DNA of 64,000 nucleotides from Sclerotiophoma versabilis (taxonomy: Eukaryota; Ascomycota; Dothideomycetes; Pleosporales; Didymellaceae): assembly GCA_012274445.1 (NCBI GenBank), contig JAAROD010000044.1, positions 1,178,001-1,242,000 on the forward strand, written 5' to 3'. This document shows positions 1-9,926 of the stretch, one piece after another. The notes below the pieces were generated by a model. The model made no database searches, was not told where the DNA came from, and saw only the letters and a program-made list of their open reading frames with translations. The position numbers and the translations under genes are program-made. The number at the start of each line of letters is the position of its first letter. Positions within the stretch are counted from its first letter, which is position 1.

Positions 1-178
1 TTGGGTTCCGGCCGGTAGATAGCACTTCGAATCCACCATCTGTGCTGTAAGAAACAGGTCCAGCCTGTTGACAGCATCTTCAGCTCTTCTCCTTATTTGT
101 TGTGTCCAACTCCAGCACCTCCAAACTTATACCGAGTCCCGTTCCTCTGCCCAGACCGTGGTTGATACATCCATCTAG

Positions 179-805
179 TCACTTGACAGTCAGACTGCGC
201 ATGGGGCTCTTTGATCCTTCTCTAAGCACCTTATACTCCTCTACTGCCTTTACAATCACAGCGTGTGCCTGTTCGCCGGCCAGACCTGAGATGGCAATAG
301 CGCCCACGCAGCCTTCTACGCCCTTCACAAAGACAGGGTACCCACCGCCTTCAATTGTATACTTCGCCCACTCATCACCGCTCATAGCATGATGCTCTGC
401 AAAGCGCTTATAATCCCCATCGAATTGGCAGCTCATGTGCCACGTTGAGTGTCCCCAGCGCAGCACCGTGTTGCGCTTCCTCTGTACCCAGGTCTCGTGG
501 TCAGGCATGATACCCGGCAGGCTCGGCGAGTGGAAGAGAGTCTGGTTCGCGAAGGAGATGTGTATGAGCGCCGAGGCATCGGCCGAGCGAAGCGTGTTCC
601 GCAGAATATTGCCAATGACCCACGCATGTTCGCACGTGAAGTGGACGAACGTGAAGGATTTCTCCTCGCGTGCGAGGTCAGCGACATTACGCGTAGGTTT
701 CGGCAGGGTATCGAACATCGTGTGCGAATCGGGTGCTTCGAGTGTCTTATAGGACGGCGGAAAATCGGGGTTGTTAAGGTGCAGGGAAACAGGATATAGA
801 TTCAT
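179..805 (-). CDS. UPF0303 / HbpS-like (Ybr137w family) protein
   Basis: Intronless gene for 208 residues. The family is the GlcG/HbpS-like fold represented in yeast by Ybr137w; bacterial relatives bind heme, and the yeast protein is, as I recall, linked to targeting of tail-anchored proteins. Matching features are the motif FVHFTCEHAWVIGN (about residues 53-66), the WGHSTWHM segment (about 116-123) and the glycine-rich GGGYPVFVKG run (about 151-160) followed by a small-residue helix. The first ATG gives an N-terminus of about 45 residues before the conserved domain, slightly longer than usual; a later ATG (MFDTLPKP) is possible. It has no signal peptide, so it is probably cytosolic. It converges on nothing visible at the left edge. 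Family confidence is good; the biochemical role is not shown by the sequence. Confidence 0.8.
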   Translation of the reverse strand: MNLYPVSLHLNNPDFPPSYKTLEAPDSHTMFDTLPKPTRNVADLAREEKSFTFVHFTCEHAWVIGNILRNTLRSADASALIHISFANQTLFHSPSLPGIMPDHETWVQRKRNTVLRWGHSTWHMSCQFDGDYKRFAEHHAMSGDEWAKYTIEGGGYPVFVKGVEGCVGAIAISGLAGEQAHAVIVKAVEEYKVLREGSKSPMRSLTVK

Positions 806-1101
806 GGACCGACTTCTAAGGGGTGGTTATGGAAAAGATTGACATGTGGCACGACGAAAAGGAGTACGCTCCCAAAAAAGCGCATATACCGGCAGTAGTA
901 GCGTTAGGTTATGCATCCTGGAGATGAAGGTGGAGCTGCGCGGCTGGTCCCACAAGTTATTGAAGTTTTGCGAAAATGGAAAGTGGAAGCGAGGCGCTTG
1001 TGCTGGATTGAGGTTGATCTGTTTCGCTTTGACATGGTACGACGATTCATCAAACATCAACTTGGATGCGTGTCATGACTCTGTATCAAGCACTTGAACA
1101 G

Positions 1102-2064
1102 TCAAGATTTCGACGTTTTCCCGATATCCTTGTAGTCGTCCAGCTTCCTACCAGTCTCGCTTACCACCAGCCACTCCATCAACTTTCGAAACCCAGACCA
1201 GTCATCGTCTTCCTGCGCGGTGTCCGTTCCAACCCTCTTGCGTCTGCTCCAACGGGGATCTCCAGTTTTAAACGTGATGACACAACCTGTGTTATGGGCA
1301 CTATCGAAGTCCCCAATAACGAACTGATCTTGAGCAGCGCGTTTGACAAATATATTGTGTGGCTTCAGGTCGCCGTGCACAATCCCTCGATCATGAAGGC
1401 ATTGAATGCCTGCAGAGACAGACTGGAGACACAGCCTGACATCAAACTTCTGCCGCCGAATGACCAGCTCGTGGAGCGTGCAATCGTATTTCTTGAAGAC
1501 AAGACCTACCACACTGTTGTGTGCCAGTGGTACCTGGATTGGGGCTCCTCGAAAGTCGAACTCGAGCTTGTCACTTACCTGGACACCTAGGTACTCGGCT
1601 ATGTTTGGATGTGGCTGTATTCCTAATCGGTCACAGATGCTTGCTTCGTGTGCTGTAATTTCGCTTGCACGCGGTGTCTGTACGGCAGAAGTGCCTTTCG
1701 TAGTGACAAGATCGAGGATTTTAGTACGCTTGATATGTACATTTTCTCGAACTGGGCTGCGGCTTTTCTCACAGTACAGTGCGAATTGAGCGTTGTATCT
1801 CGGATAGATGTTGGTGAGATCGACGCTATCAATTTGTATTTCAGTCTCGAGATCTGCTACGGATGAATATCTCGTTAGCTGACTGGTGTTTGGGGGCGAC
1901 TTGTCCTCGTACACTACAATGTAGAGTGCTGAGTGATTGTATGCGAGTGAAACTACTGCCTTGCTTGATCTGAGCTTTACGATGCGCCAGTCTACAACTT
2001 GCATTCCTGGAATCGAAGGTGCATCTGGTGGGCCGAGCCCAAAGCGGCGGGCGATCTTGTGCAT
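1102..2064 (-). CDS. Protein kinase-like protein
   Basis: Intronless, 320 residues. The first 150 residues show no recognised domain. The second half carries a kinase catalytic core: HGDLKPHNIF (about residue 234) is the HRD-type catalytic loop with Asp, Lys and Asn, and GDFDSA (about 255) stands where DFG is expected, with DFD instead. A glycine-rich loop and the usual beta-3 lysine are not obvious, and the C-lobe after the activation segment is short. This fits the divergent fungal kinase-like proteins often found in Dothideomycetes. It could be a reduced active kinase or a pseudokinase. ATG at 2062-2064 is the first in frame. Substrate unknown. Confidence 0.7.
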   Translation of the reverse strand: MHKIARRFGLGPPDAPSIPGMQVVDWRIVKLRSSKAVVSLAYNHSALYIVVYEDKSPPNTSQLTRYSSVADLETEIQIDSVDLTNIYPRYNAQFALYCEKSRSPVRENVHIKRTKILDLVTTKGTSAVQTPRASEITAHEASICDRLGIQPHPNIAEYLGVQVSDKLEFDFRGAPIQVPLAHNSVVGLVFKKYDCTLHELVIRRQKFDVRLCLQSVSAGIQCLHDRGIVHGDLKPHNIFVKRAAQDQFVIGDFDSAHNTGCVITFKTGDPRWSRRKRVGTDTAQEDDDWSGFRKLMEWLVVSETGRKLDDYKDIGKTSKS

Positions 2065-2890
2065 GTCGCGGTGAGATGCTTGGTGCGTTAATCGAGGTCG
2101 AATCGGGAACTCGACGCTTTTTAGGGATGAATAATTGGAATCTTGGTGATACAGTACGTTGTGTCAGCTTTTAGACAAATGGGAGAAGAAATATAAGACG
2201 GACAAGTTTCATGAGAGGCTCGTGAATTGCAGTTTCTATCAGTGTACCACTCATGGTCAGCCTCGATGCATTCGTTGTTCAAGAGCTTTCATACAGATCG
2301 AGACTATTCGTGTACTCTTGGCTGTGCTTTGTCAAAAGGTTCACCTCGCTGTCTTTGTCCAAGCTCGGGGCTGCCCAGGTCGCAACAAAGCTCGCAGCAC
2401 AAAGCTCGGATGAAGACGTTCTCGACTTTGAGTAGTTTCAACGTCCTCATTTCCATAAACGCTCCTCAAAATGTCTTGCTCATCTCTGACGACCCCGAGA
2501 ACACTCCATCTAGCTGAACACGTTACCAAGCTCCTTACATACTAAGCTCGTTACATCTTTCGATCCATGCAGCTTGTTGTCGTTGAAATTTTGCGTCTTG
2601 TTGCAGGGACATGCATCCACGTGATAGCCTTCCCTCCTTGTGACTTCATCTTCAACGTCGACCTCGAGGCGCGAAACCAATTTGAGGATGATTGCTGCCC
2701 TTCAGCAAGGATCCAATGCAATGACTATGCCATTGGTTTGATCTTCATACACTAATGGCAAGGGACTGAAGACAATGGAAGTAGAGTTCATGAATGGAAA
2801 TTAAATGCTAAAATCCAGGAAATTAGGTTGTTATTGTAAGAAGCTTAAGTCATCCAAAGATTCTGGCTTTTCCGTCGACAGCTTACTCTC
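2065..2890. other. Intergenic region, no gene seen
   Basis: Upstream of the kinase-like gene and downstream of the secreted-protein gene, both on the minus strand. I find no open frame with a recognisable protein, no RNA gene and no repeat. Presumably promoter of the left gene plus 3' UTR of the right gene. Confidence 0.4.
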
Positions 2891-3888
2891 TCATAGACCG
2901 AGCTTTATGAGCTCAGCCAGAATCTTGTCAACGTCAATATTTGACTCTGTCTGGCCGTTACTGCACCCAAGGTGGCAGCCCACCTGTCTGTTCATGCTGC
3001 GCGCTGTCGGGTAGACACTCTTCAACTCGTCCATCAGATCGTCTAGCTTCTTATCCACCAGCTCTCTAGTCTCGCAGCAATGCCAGTGTCCATCATCGTC
3101 GTCAATAATGTCGGACGGGAGCTCAATGTACATGTGACTATCTGTGGCCTCGGTGAGAGATGTGCAGTCTGTTGTGAGCAAAGGTACTTACCCTCAGTAT
3201 ATGCGCCAACCAGGAGAGGAACATTGCAGTACCGGTAGTTGACAGCGGAGTCGTCGGCCCAGAAGCAATTTCGGTCCAACTGGGTTGCAGCCTCATAGGC
3301 GCCTGCGATAGACCCAATCAGCAAGTTACGGACTTGCTTGTTCTTGTAGTGTGAGCTCTTCACGTGGATCTGGTTGGCTCCGCCTGGAAGTGCAAATGGT
3401 CAGTACACACGTATGAAGATGGAGGAACTTGCTGCACTTGGGGATCATACCACCGATTTTCCCCTTCTCTCCTTTGTATCTGGTGGAGAAAGGATGCCAT
3501 GCGCCCCAACACTTCTTGTTATTATTACTTCCAATCGTATCCGGACAGTCACCCTTGAGAGTCTGGTAGATGGTGTCATACAGTATGGCACCGGTGACAT
3601 TGCCAACGCTGTTCACGAAGTCAGAGGCCATATACACCTCCAAGATCGCTTCGCCCTTCCACTCCGTGCGCATCTTCTCCTTGCCCGGAACATTATCGTA
3701 AGCGGTCTGCACAAGATTGTGACTGGGATCGTTGGAGAAGTCGACAGGGACTAGAGTCGTTAGTGACATCTTCGAAGAGTGAGGGGCAAAAGCGCACCAT
3801 CAAGACTGCCACTGGCTGCTTCAGCTGCAAAAGCGAAGGGGAAAAGTAGGATCGCCGTAGCGAGCCAGGCGAGAAGTCGAAGAATCAT
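2891..3888 (-). CDS. Small secreted protein, four exons
   Basis: Not a family I recognise. Exons join cleanly: introns at 3751-3797, 3384-3450 and 3142-3191, all GT-AG, the first with a TCACTAAC branch site just before its acceptor. Splicing gives 277 residues. The N-terminus MILRLLAWLATAILLFPFAF is a clear signal peptide, followed by a mature chain with Cys residues in CWGAW, NCFWAD, YCNVP, WHCCET and GCHLGC, consistent with several disulfides, and an N-glycosylation sequon (NVTG). The C-terminus is acidic and helical. Signal peptide, cysteines and lack of a known domain make it a secreted or cell-wall protein; an effector role is speculative. A 23-G tract lies in its upstream region. Confidence 0.65.
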
Positions 3889-4066
3889 CGTGGGTGGATT
3901 GCGCGAAGACCTTAGACGAGCGTCTGTAGAATGGGTGTTTAGATTAAGGCGAGGTTGAGATTCAGTGGTGAGAGTGTGTGGAGGTGAGCAGGCTTATACA
4001 ACAAGGGCTCCCTCACCATTGTGGGTCCCGCCTAGCGAGCGGTTGAGGGACAAACTCACTGAGAAT

Positions 4067-4089
4067 GGGGGGGGGGGGGGGGGGGGGGG
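4067..4089 (+). repeat. Poly-G tract (23 G)
   Basis: Uninterrupted run of 23 G between the secreted-protein gene and the 3' end of the M24 peptidase gene. Such long G runs are rare in fungal DNA and are prone to slippage in cells and in sequencing, so the exact length is uncertain. Confidence 0.95.
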
Positions 4090-4150
4090 CCGCTATGTAA
4101 GTGAAGCCGATTTCTACCCACGTGTCTAACTGGCCACTGATCCTGCTTAC

Positions 4151-5612
4151 TCAAGGCTCCCACGGGCTCTTAGCAAACCCTCCACTAAGGTTTTCCGCTT
4201 CACCACCCTCTTTCACTACCAAGATATCCTCATGACGTACCCCAAACTCATTTAGCACATACACACCTGGCTCAGCAGTGAAGACCATACCAGGGCGCAA
4301 TGTCGCTCCAAAGTTGCCTTTGTTTAGGTACGGGCTTTCGTGTGCCTTGATGCCAATGCCATGGCCGAGACGGTGAGTGAACTCTTTCTCATACCCCGCG
4401 GCTGCGATGACTTCTCGAGCAGCTATGTCTACCGCCGCAGCAGTCCCATCCGGCACCATAGCCTTGACTGCTGCATCTTGCGCATCGAGTACAACTTGCC
4501 ACACGCGTAACTGCTCAGTGACGTTGTATCTCGAAGGTGGCGGATTTGGCACAAACGGGGGATATAACGTGCGACAAACATCGCTGCTATACCCATACAA
4601 ATGTGCACCTACATCAATGAGGACAAACATCCCAGACTCGAGTTTTCTGCTCCCATCGTACCCTCCATGAGGCAAGGCAGTGCTCTTACCAAACTCGACA
4701 ATGTCGAAGAAAGGATCCATACCAGCGGCTCTCATTGTGTCATCGAGTACCTCAGCGACCTCGTTTTCGGTGACGCCAACGTAGAGGCACTGGCGCATGA
4801 CTCGTATGGCTTCGACAGTACCTGTGTTGACAGCCTTCAATATGCCGAGTTCGCGCTCGGTTTTGATCTGACGAACAGCCTCGACCTCACCGCTTAAGCC
4901 AACGACAGTAAAGCCGTTGTCTGCAAACCCCCGCTGGATGAAGTCGCGCATTTCTTCATCGACCATCAGCGTGGGAGAAAGCGTCTCGCCCCAGATTTCC
5001 GACTCGTACAGGGTAGTGTAGTAATTCCAGTGTTCTTCATATGTCACGGTGTGGATGTCTTCCTCAAACGGCATATTCAACAACCTAGCACGCGTCTCCT
5101 CGAAGTGTGGGACGAGGAAGGACGTGTTTGCGACAACGCTGCCATCTGACAGTTTCTCAGGTCGGATTACCATAACGAACGGACGCTCTTCTGGCTCCCA
5201 AACTTCCCACTGGGGCTGAGTGATGTTTGCATAATAGCTGAATGTGTACCCTGGCTCGACTACAAACGCATCGATCTCCTCTACTGCGAGAGCTTTTGCA
5301 AGTGTGTTCCTTCGTAGAACGTACTCCTCGGTAGGAGGCCTCTTAGCACTGTCAAGGAACTTCAAGCCCGTGGCCCGGTATGTGTCAATAGAACACTTTT
5401 TGAACTCGCCCTTCTTTGATCTTGTGTGGGGTGTTGGATGGCCGTTGTACGCGACATAGTTCTGTGCCGTTAGCTAACCCATGGAATAAACAGGACCGAC
5501 GAACCCAAGTGAACAATAACGTCACCGCAGCAATGCAGAACATCCATCGTGCGACCGTATTGACCCTTTTTTGGGATGTTGGTGCAAAGGAGGGCAGCAA
5601 TGTCTCCTTCAT
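4151..5612 (-). CDS. Membrane-anchored M24 metallopeptidase (Xaa-Pro aminopeptidase-like)
   Basis: Two exons; intron 5462-5504 (43 nt, GT-AG with TTAGCTAAC before the acceptor) gives 472 residues. The short first exon encodes a transmembrane segment (FCIAAVTLLFTW), so the enzyme is probably a type II membrane protein in the secretory pathway. The second exon has a creatinase-like N-terminal domain and then the M24 pita-bread fold. Metal-ligand motifs are visible in order: IDVG and SSDVCR (two Asp), HRLGHGIG (His), AEPGVY (Glu) and RHEDI (Glu). This is the aminopeptidase P/prolidase family that removes residues N-terminal to proline. It diverges from the MFS permease gene. ATG 5610-5612 is chosen because the upstream frame lacks a better ATG and the membrane segment follows directly. 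Confidence 0.85.
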
Positions 5613-5936
5613 AGCTGATGGGAGAATTCGGTGTTCAAGACTCGAATGCCACAAGCAGTTGACGTTGAGGGATGGCCCAAACACGCCTTTCCCAGATCTC
5701 TCTAGTGCGCTGTAACGTCGTTGATGCACCCCATAGAAGGCCCACCCCCACTCCTGCTCCTCCATCTATCATTCGTCTTCGACCATTGATGCTCCTTCCG
5801 AAGCTCTTCCGTCTGCCGTTACAACCATGATAAGGAGGACATTCTCCGAAAGATCGGCAGTACAAAAGGCAGTGCAGATTGCCGACCTTCATGATGGTCG
5901 CTCGCACGTCGCTCGCACACCAGCTCCGCTGTAGAA
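5613..5936. promoter_or_regulatory. Divergent intergenic region (M24 peptidase / MFS permease)
   Basis: 324 bp between two divergent start codons. It should hold both promoters. I see no clear TATA box or long repeat, only short pyrimidine-rich stretches near both starts. Confidence 0.35.
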
Positions 5937-7560
5937 ATGGAGGTTACGCAAGTCAAGGACACTTTGGATTCGGTCGCCTCGCCAGCAAAAGAGATGGAGA
6001 CGAAGACTAACGTCAGAGACGGAACAGCAAATGTCACAACTCATGCAGCTCCCACAGCTGACCTCGACGTCGAAGAAGGCCATGCCCCGATTTTGTATTC
6101 GAAGAGGTCCATCTTCTTCATGGTTCTCTTCTCTGGTCTTGCTATAGGAAGCGATGCGTACAATAGCGCCTTGATGGGCCAGCTGCTCCTTCTCCTCACA
6201 GCCTTGTACCCAGACACATTGAGCGTCGCAACACAATCACAGCTGACCAACGCCTTCATCATCGGCCTGATTTTGGGTATGCTCGCATTTGGGTTCATAA
6301 GCGATCGTCTGGGTCGCAAATCTGGTGCTGTCTTGACCACGCTCTTCCTCTCCGTTGGCATCATCATGACTGCCGTATCACACGGAACCAGCGACAAAGG
6401 CCTTTTCTGGATGCTCACCATTAGTCGAGGAATTGCTGGCTTTGGCGCGGGCGGCGAATACCCAGTCTCAGGAGCCGGCACCGCAGAATCCACAGACGAC
6501 TCCCCACGCGCTCGGAAGCACCGAGGCTTCATCTTCGCCATGGTGGCAGACGTCTCAGCATCCCTCGGCTTCGTATTTTCGGGCCTCGTCCCACTCCTCC
6601 TGCTTCTATGCTTCCATGAGCGCGAAGCGCACTACGAGAAGATATGGCGCATCGCATTCGCCCTCGGTGTCATCGTACGCCTTTTCTTCCCGCATATCTA
6701 CCTCACAAACTACTAACACTACCCAGCCGCCCATCTCCATCTTCTGGTTCCGCTGGCGCATGGCCATGTCCTCGGCCGAACGCCGCAGCAGCGCCCGCAA
6801 TACGATCCTCCCCTACCACCTCGCCATAAAACGGTATTGGCGCCCCCTCCTCGGCTCAGCAGCCGCTTGGTTCATTTACAACTACATCGCCTACCCGTTC
6901 GGCCTGTTCTCGTCGACCATCTCGGCGTCCGTCAATGCGGGCGACTCTCTCGTCAAGTCGTACGGTTGGGGCACACTGATCAACTGCTTCTACCTCCCCG
7001 GCGGCTTTATCGGGGGGTACCTGTCCGACCGAATCGGGCGGCGCAAGACAATGGCACTCGGCTTCGGTCTGCAGGCCTGCCTAGGCTTCGTCATGGGCGG
7101 GAGTCTAAAGTACATTCAAAAAACCACCCCGCTGTTCATCGTGCTGTACGGGCTGTTCCTGACACTGGGCGAGATCGGGCCCGGGGCAACCATCGTGGCG
7201 ACCTCGTCTGAGTTCTTCCCCACGTCGATCCGCGGGCAGATGCTGGGGCTGTGCGCGGCGGTCAGCAAAGCCGGGGCCGCCATCGGCACGAGCGTATTCA
7301 AGCCCATCCTCGCATCCTACGGCGACGACGCCGTGCGCGGAAACCAGGCTGTCTTCCTGATTGGCTCTGGATTCGCGGTGCTGGGCATGCTAGTCGCGTG
7401 GTTCTTGATCCCCGCGCACCCGCCCAATCTCGCCCAGGAAGACGACAACTGGAAGATGTATCTGCGGGACGCCGGGTATGAGATCCAGTGGGGCGACGAC
7501 AAGGCGCAGGATCCAAAGCGGGTAGTGTTCGATGCTGTAAGGGATAAGGCAGTTGAGTAG
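5937..7560 (+). CDS. MFS permease, GIT1/phosphate-transporter-like
   Basis: Two exons; intron 6675-6726 (52 nt, GTACGC...CTAAC..CAG) gives 523 residues. About 12 hydrophobic segments follow a hydrophilic 55-residue N-terminus. MFS signatures are present: SDRLGRKSG after TM2 and SDRIGRRKT in the second half, plus GAGGEYPVSGAGTAE in TM4-5 and SEFFPTSIRGQ near TM10-11. GEYP and the E-FP-S-RG motif are shared by proton-coupled phosphate, metabolite and glycerophosphodiester (GIT1-type) permeases. GIT1-type uptake of glycerophosphoinositol or glycerophosphocholine is the best guess; inorganic phosphate or an organic acid remain possible. Probably plasma membrane. An AGA trinucleotide repeat lies 50 bp after the stop. 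Confidence 0.82.
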
Positions 7561-7610
7561 CCAGTGCAGGTAATAATCCAATACCAAACATAATGGAGTT
7601 GAAGTTTAAT

Positions 7611-7662
7611 AGAAGAAGAAGAAGAAGAAGAAGAAGAAGAAGAAGAAGAAGAAGAAGAAGAA
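7611..7662 (+). repeat. AGA/GAA microsatellite (about 17 units)
   Basis: Perfect trinucleotide run of about 52 bp just after the MFS permease stop. The rest of this intergenic region (to 8078) contains loosely repeated pyrimidine-rich words such as CTAGTCC and CTCAACT but no gene. Confidence 0.95.
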
Positions 7663-8078
7663 ATAATTTGAATGTGTAGTTGTGAGTTGGTAAAGTGGAA
7701 TGACTTGATAGTTTACCTGACAAATAAACCTACTCAACTTGCAAGTCTACTCGAATAGTAAGGTTCGTTGACTGGTCTTGTTCATTGACTGATCTACTTC
7801 CACTCAACTCGTCTAGTCCCCTCGACTCTCAACATCCACGTAACTTGTCTAGCCCATGCACTCATACAAGTCTACTTGACTCATCTAGTCCACCAACCAT
7901 CACATGCACTCACCTCATCTCGAGGTGAATGGATAGGGTATCGCGTCTACATCCCGTCAGCAACAACCATGACCTGTGTAATCTCCGTCGCAACTGTCCG
8001 TCCTTTGTTCAAGCCCTACGCTACCCTACTACAACCTGACTCAAATTCCGCTGAATAGTGTCAGCGACAAGACTTACC

Positions 8079-9480
8079 TCACAGTAGGCGGAGAACCCTG
8101 AGAACCATAATTACCGTCTTCACGACCACATTCGCGACCAGCAGCACGGCGGCCAGGGGCACGAAGACCTGCATCCACTCCCACCACTTGGCGGGTCTGA
8201 CTTCGGTCTCGATCCAGCCCGCGCCTTTGACCGTGTGTCCGTGGTCGTCGAGGCCCTCGCCCTCGTCGGCCGGGAAGCGGTTGTTCTCGATGTAGTACTG
8301 CAGGAGGTCGTCTTTCTCGCGCCAGCGCTGCAGCAGCCAGTCGGCAAAGACGGCCTCATCCCCGAGCGGGATGTCCTTGGTTGCAAAGCGGCGCCAGTGC
8401 ATGTTTACGCTCTTCGGCGGGCGGCCCTGGAAATAGCTGCCGCGCAGGGAGAACAGGTCCTGGCCGTACTGGCCCTCGGGCACGCCTTCATAGGCCAGTG
8501 TGCAGTCGTACATGTAGTCGACGGTGTCGCGGAGCTCCTGCAGGCAGTAGCTGAGACCGGTGGAGCGCGGCAGGAGGGCGTGGCGCAGGTCGGGGATCGA
8601 GTTCTTGTCTGCCCATTTCTTCGAGGCGATGCGGCCGTTGTTGGACAGATTGGTGCCCTCGGGGAAGATGAGGAGCCACATTGGGCTCAGGCCTTTCGGA
8701 TTGGTGGGTGAGACGGCGGCTTCCTGGCGGGTGCTGAGCTTCTTGAGGCGGTACTGGAAGCGCTGCTTGTCCGTGGCCCATTTGCGGGAGAGGAAGATGA
8801 AGCCGTAGAACATCATGCCGGTGCCGAGGATGGGGATGTACTTGATGGACTCCTTGAGGATGATGTACAGGTGGCCGTGCATGGAGGAGGTGTAGGCTGT
8901 CCACCAGAGGTAGATCCAGTCGGTGTAGATCTGCTGGGGTCAGTGACTGGAGGCTGGGCAGGGACTGGGCAGAGGCACCTGGTGGTTGGAGACCAAGACG
9001 ATGCGCTCAGGGAAGTCGCATTCGACGCGCCCGTCTCTGGTCTTGCGAAGCTGTCCTCGCACGCTCGCGTCGCCGCTGATTCTCATCTTGACGGGCGCCC
9101 ACCAGTAGGTCATGGTTGTGATTACGATGCCGAAGTGCTGCTTGGTCATGGCCATCCAGGCGTAGAAGAGGTTTTTGCTGTAGCAGTACAGCGGGGCGCC
9201 GATGGCCTGCGTCACGAAGATGCTGCGCAGTGTCAGTGGCTTGGGTCGCGCCGACCGCAGGCTCGGCGACGTACGCGATGATGTTTCCGTTGAAGTAGGC
9301 GGCAAAGGCGCACATGCGCAGGAACTGCATGAAGGCGCCATGCTTGACTTTGCCGGCCGGGTGGTTGGACGGGCTTCTGGCAGCGAGCTTGGGGCGCCCG
9401 TTCGTCTGCTGCTCGTGTGCGGGTGCGGATGGCGGCGGATGGCGCTGCTTGAGGCCCGCGTGCGCAGTCGTGGCATCCAT
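8079..9480 (-). CDS. PlsC-type acyltransferase (lysophospholipid acyltransferase, Cst26-like)
   Basis: Three exons; introns 9223-9274 (52 nt) and 8931-8978 (48 nt) give 433 residues. The catalytic acyltransferase motif I is NHQIYTDW, created by the second splice (NHQ|IYTDW). The acceptor-binding motif is FPEGTN, preceded by WLLI, and hydrophobic helices lie at the N-terminus and at the extreme C-terminus. The layout matches fungal lysophosphatidic acid / lysophosphatidylinositol acyltransferases of the ER, including yeast Cst26 (Psi1). The chosen ATG (9478-9480) starts a hydrophilic N-terminus; an in-frame ATG at 9654 would add 58 low-complexity residues and is less likely. It shares a divergent promoter with the NAD kinase gene. 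Confidence 0.85.
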
Positions 9481-9926
9481 GCTGGCTGCTGTATGGTGTG
9501 GAGGGGCAGTGGACGGTGTGCGCGCGGCCAGGGGCGGAGGGCGCGGACAGGCAGGGTGTGGGCGGCGGAGGATCACGATCGGTGGTGGAGCAGCGGCGGG
9601 CGGTCGAAGGGACGGTGCAGGCCCGGGCTGGGTGCGCGCAGAGCTGCTAGCCAAGCGTGAGGGGGGTGGAGAGGAGAGCTGTCAGACCGCCGGCCCGTGT
9701 CCATCTGGTCTTGATGCGCACAGAAGTCGCGGGGAGGCTGAAGAAGGAGCGCGTTGCGGACTGCAGCCTTGCACGCTCGACGCATGTGACAGTGCGCCCC
9801 ACCATGCAGGGATGCGGCCACGCGGGAAGGCGCGCGCGCCCGCCAAGGCTCGACACTCGGTGCTTTGGTGCGGTGCGTCGACGTCACGGCGAGTCGAGGG
9901 CGTGGCCATGTGCGGCTTCGCAGAGG
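9481..9926. promoter_or_regulatory. Divergent GC-rich intergenic region (acyltransferase / NAD kinase)
   Basis: 446 bp, very GC-rich. Long frames run through on both strands, but they are composition artefacts rather than separate genes. It should contain both promoters. Confidence 0.4.

Noticed and set aside
7298..7723. Minus-strand frame with a poly-Leu run
   Set aside because: The Leu run is the AGA microsatellite read backwards; the rest overlaps the MFS permease.
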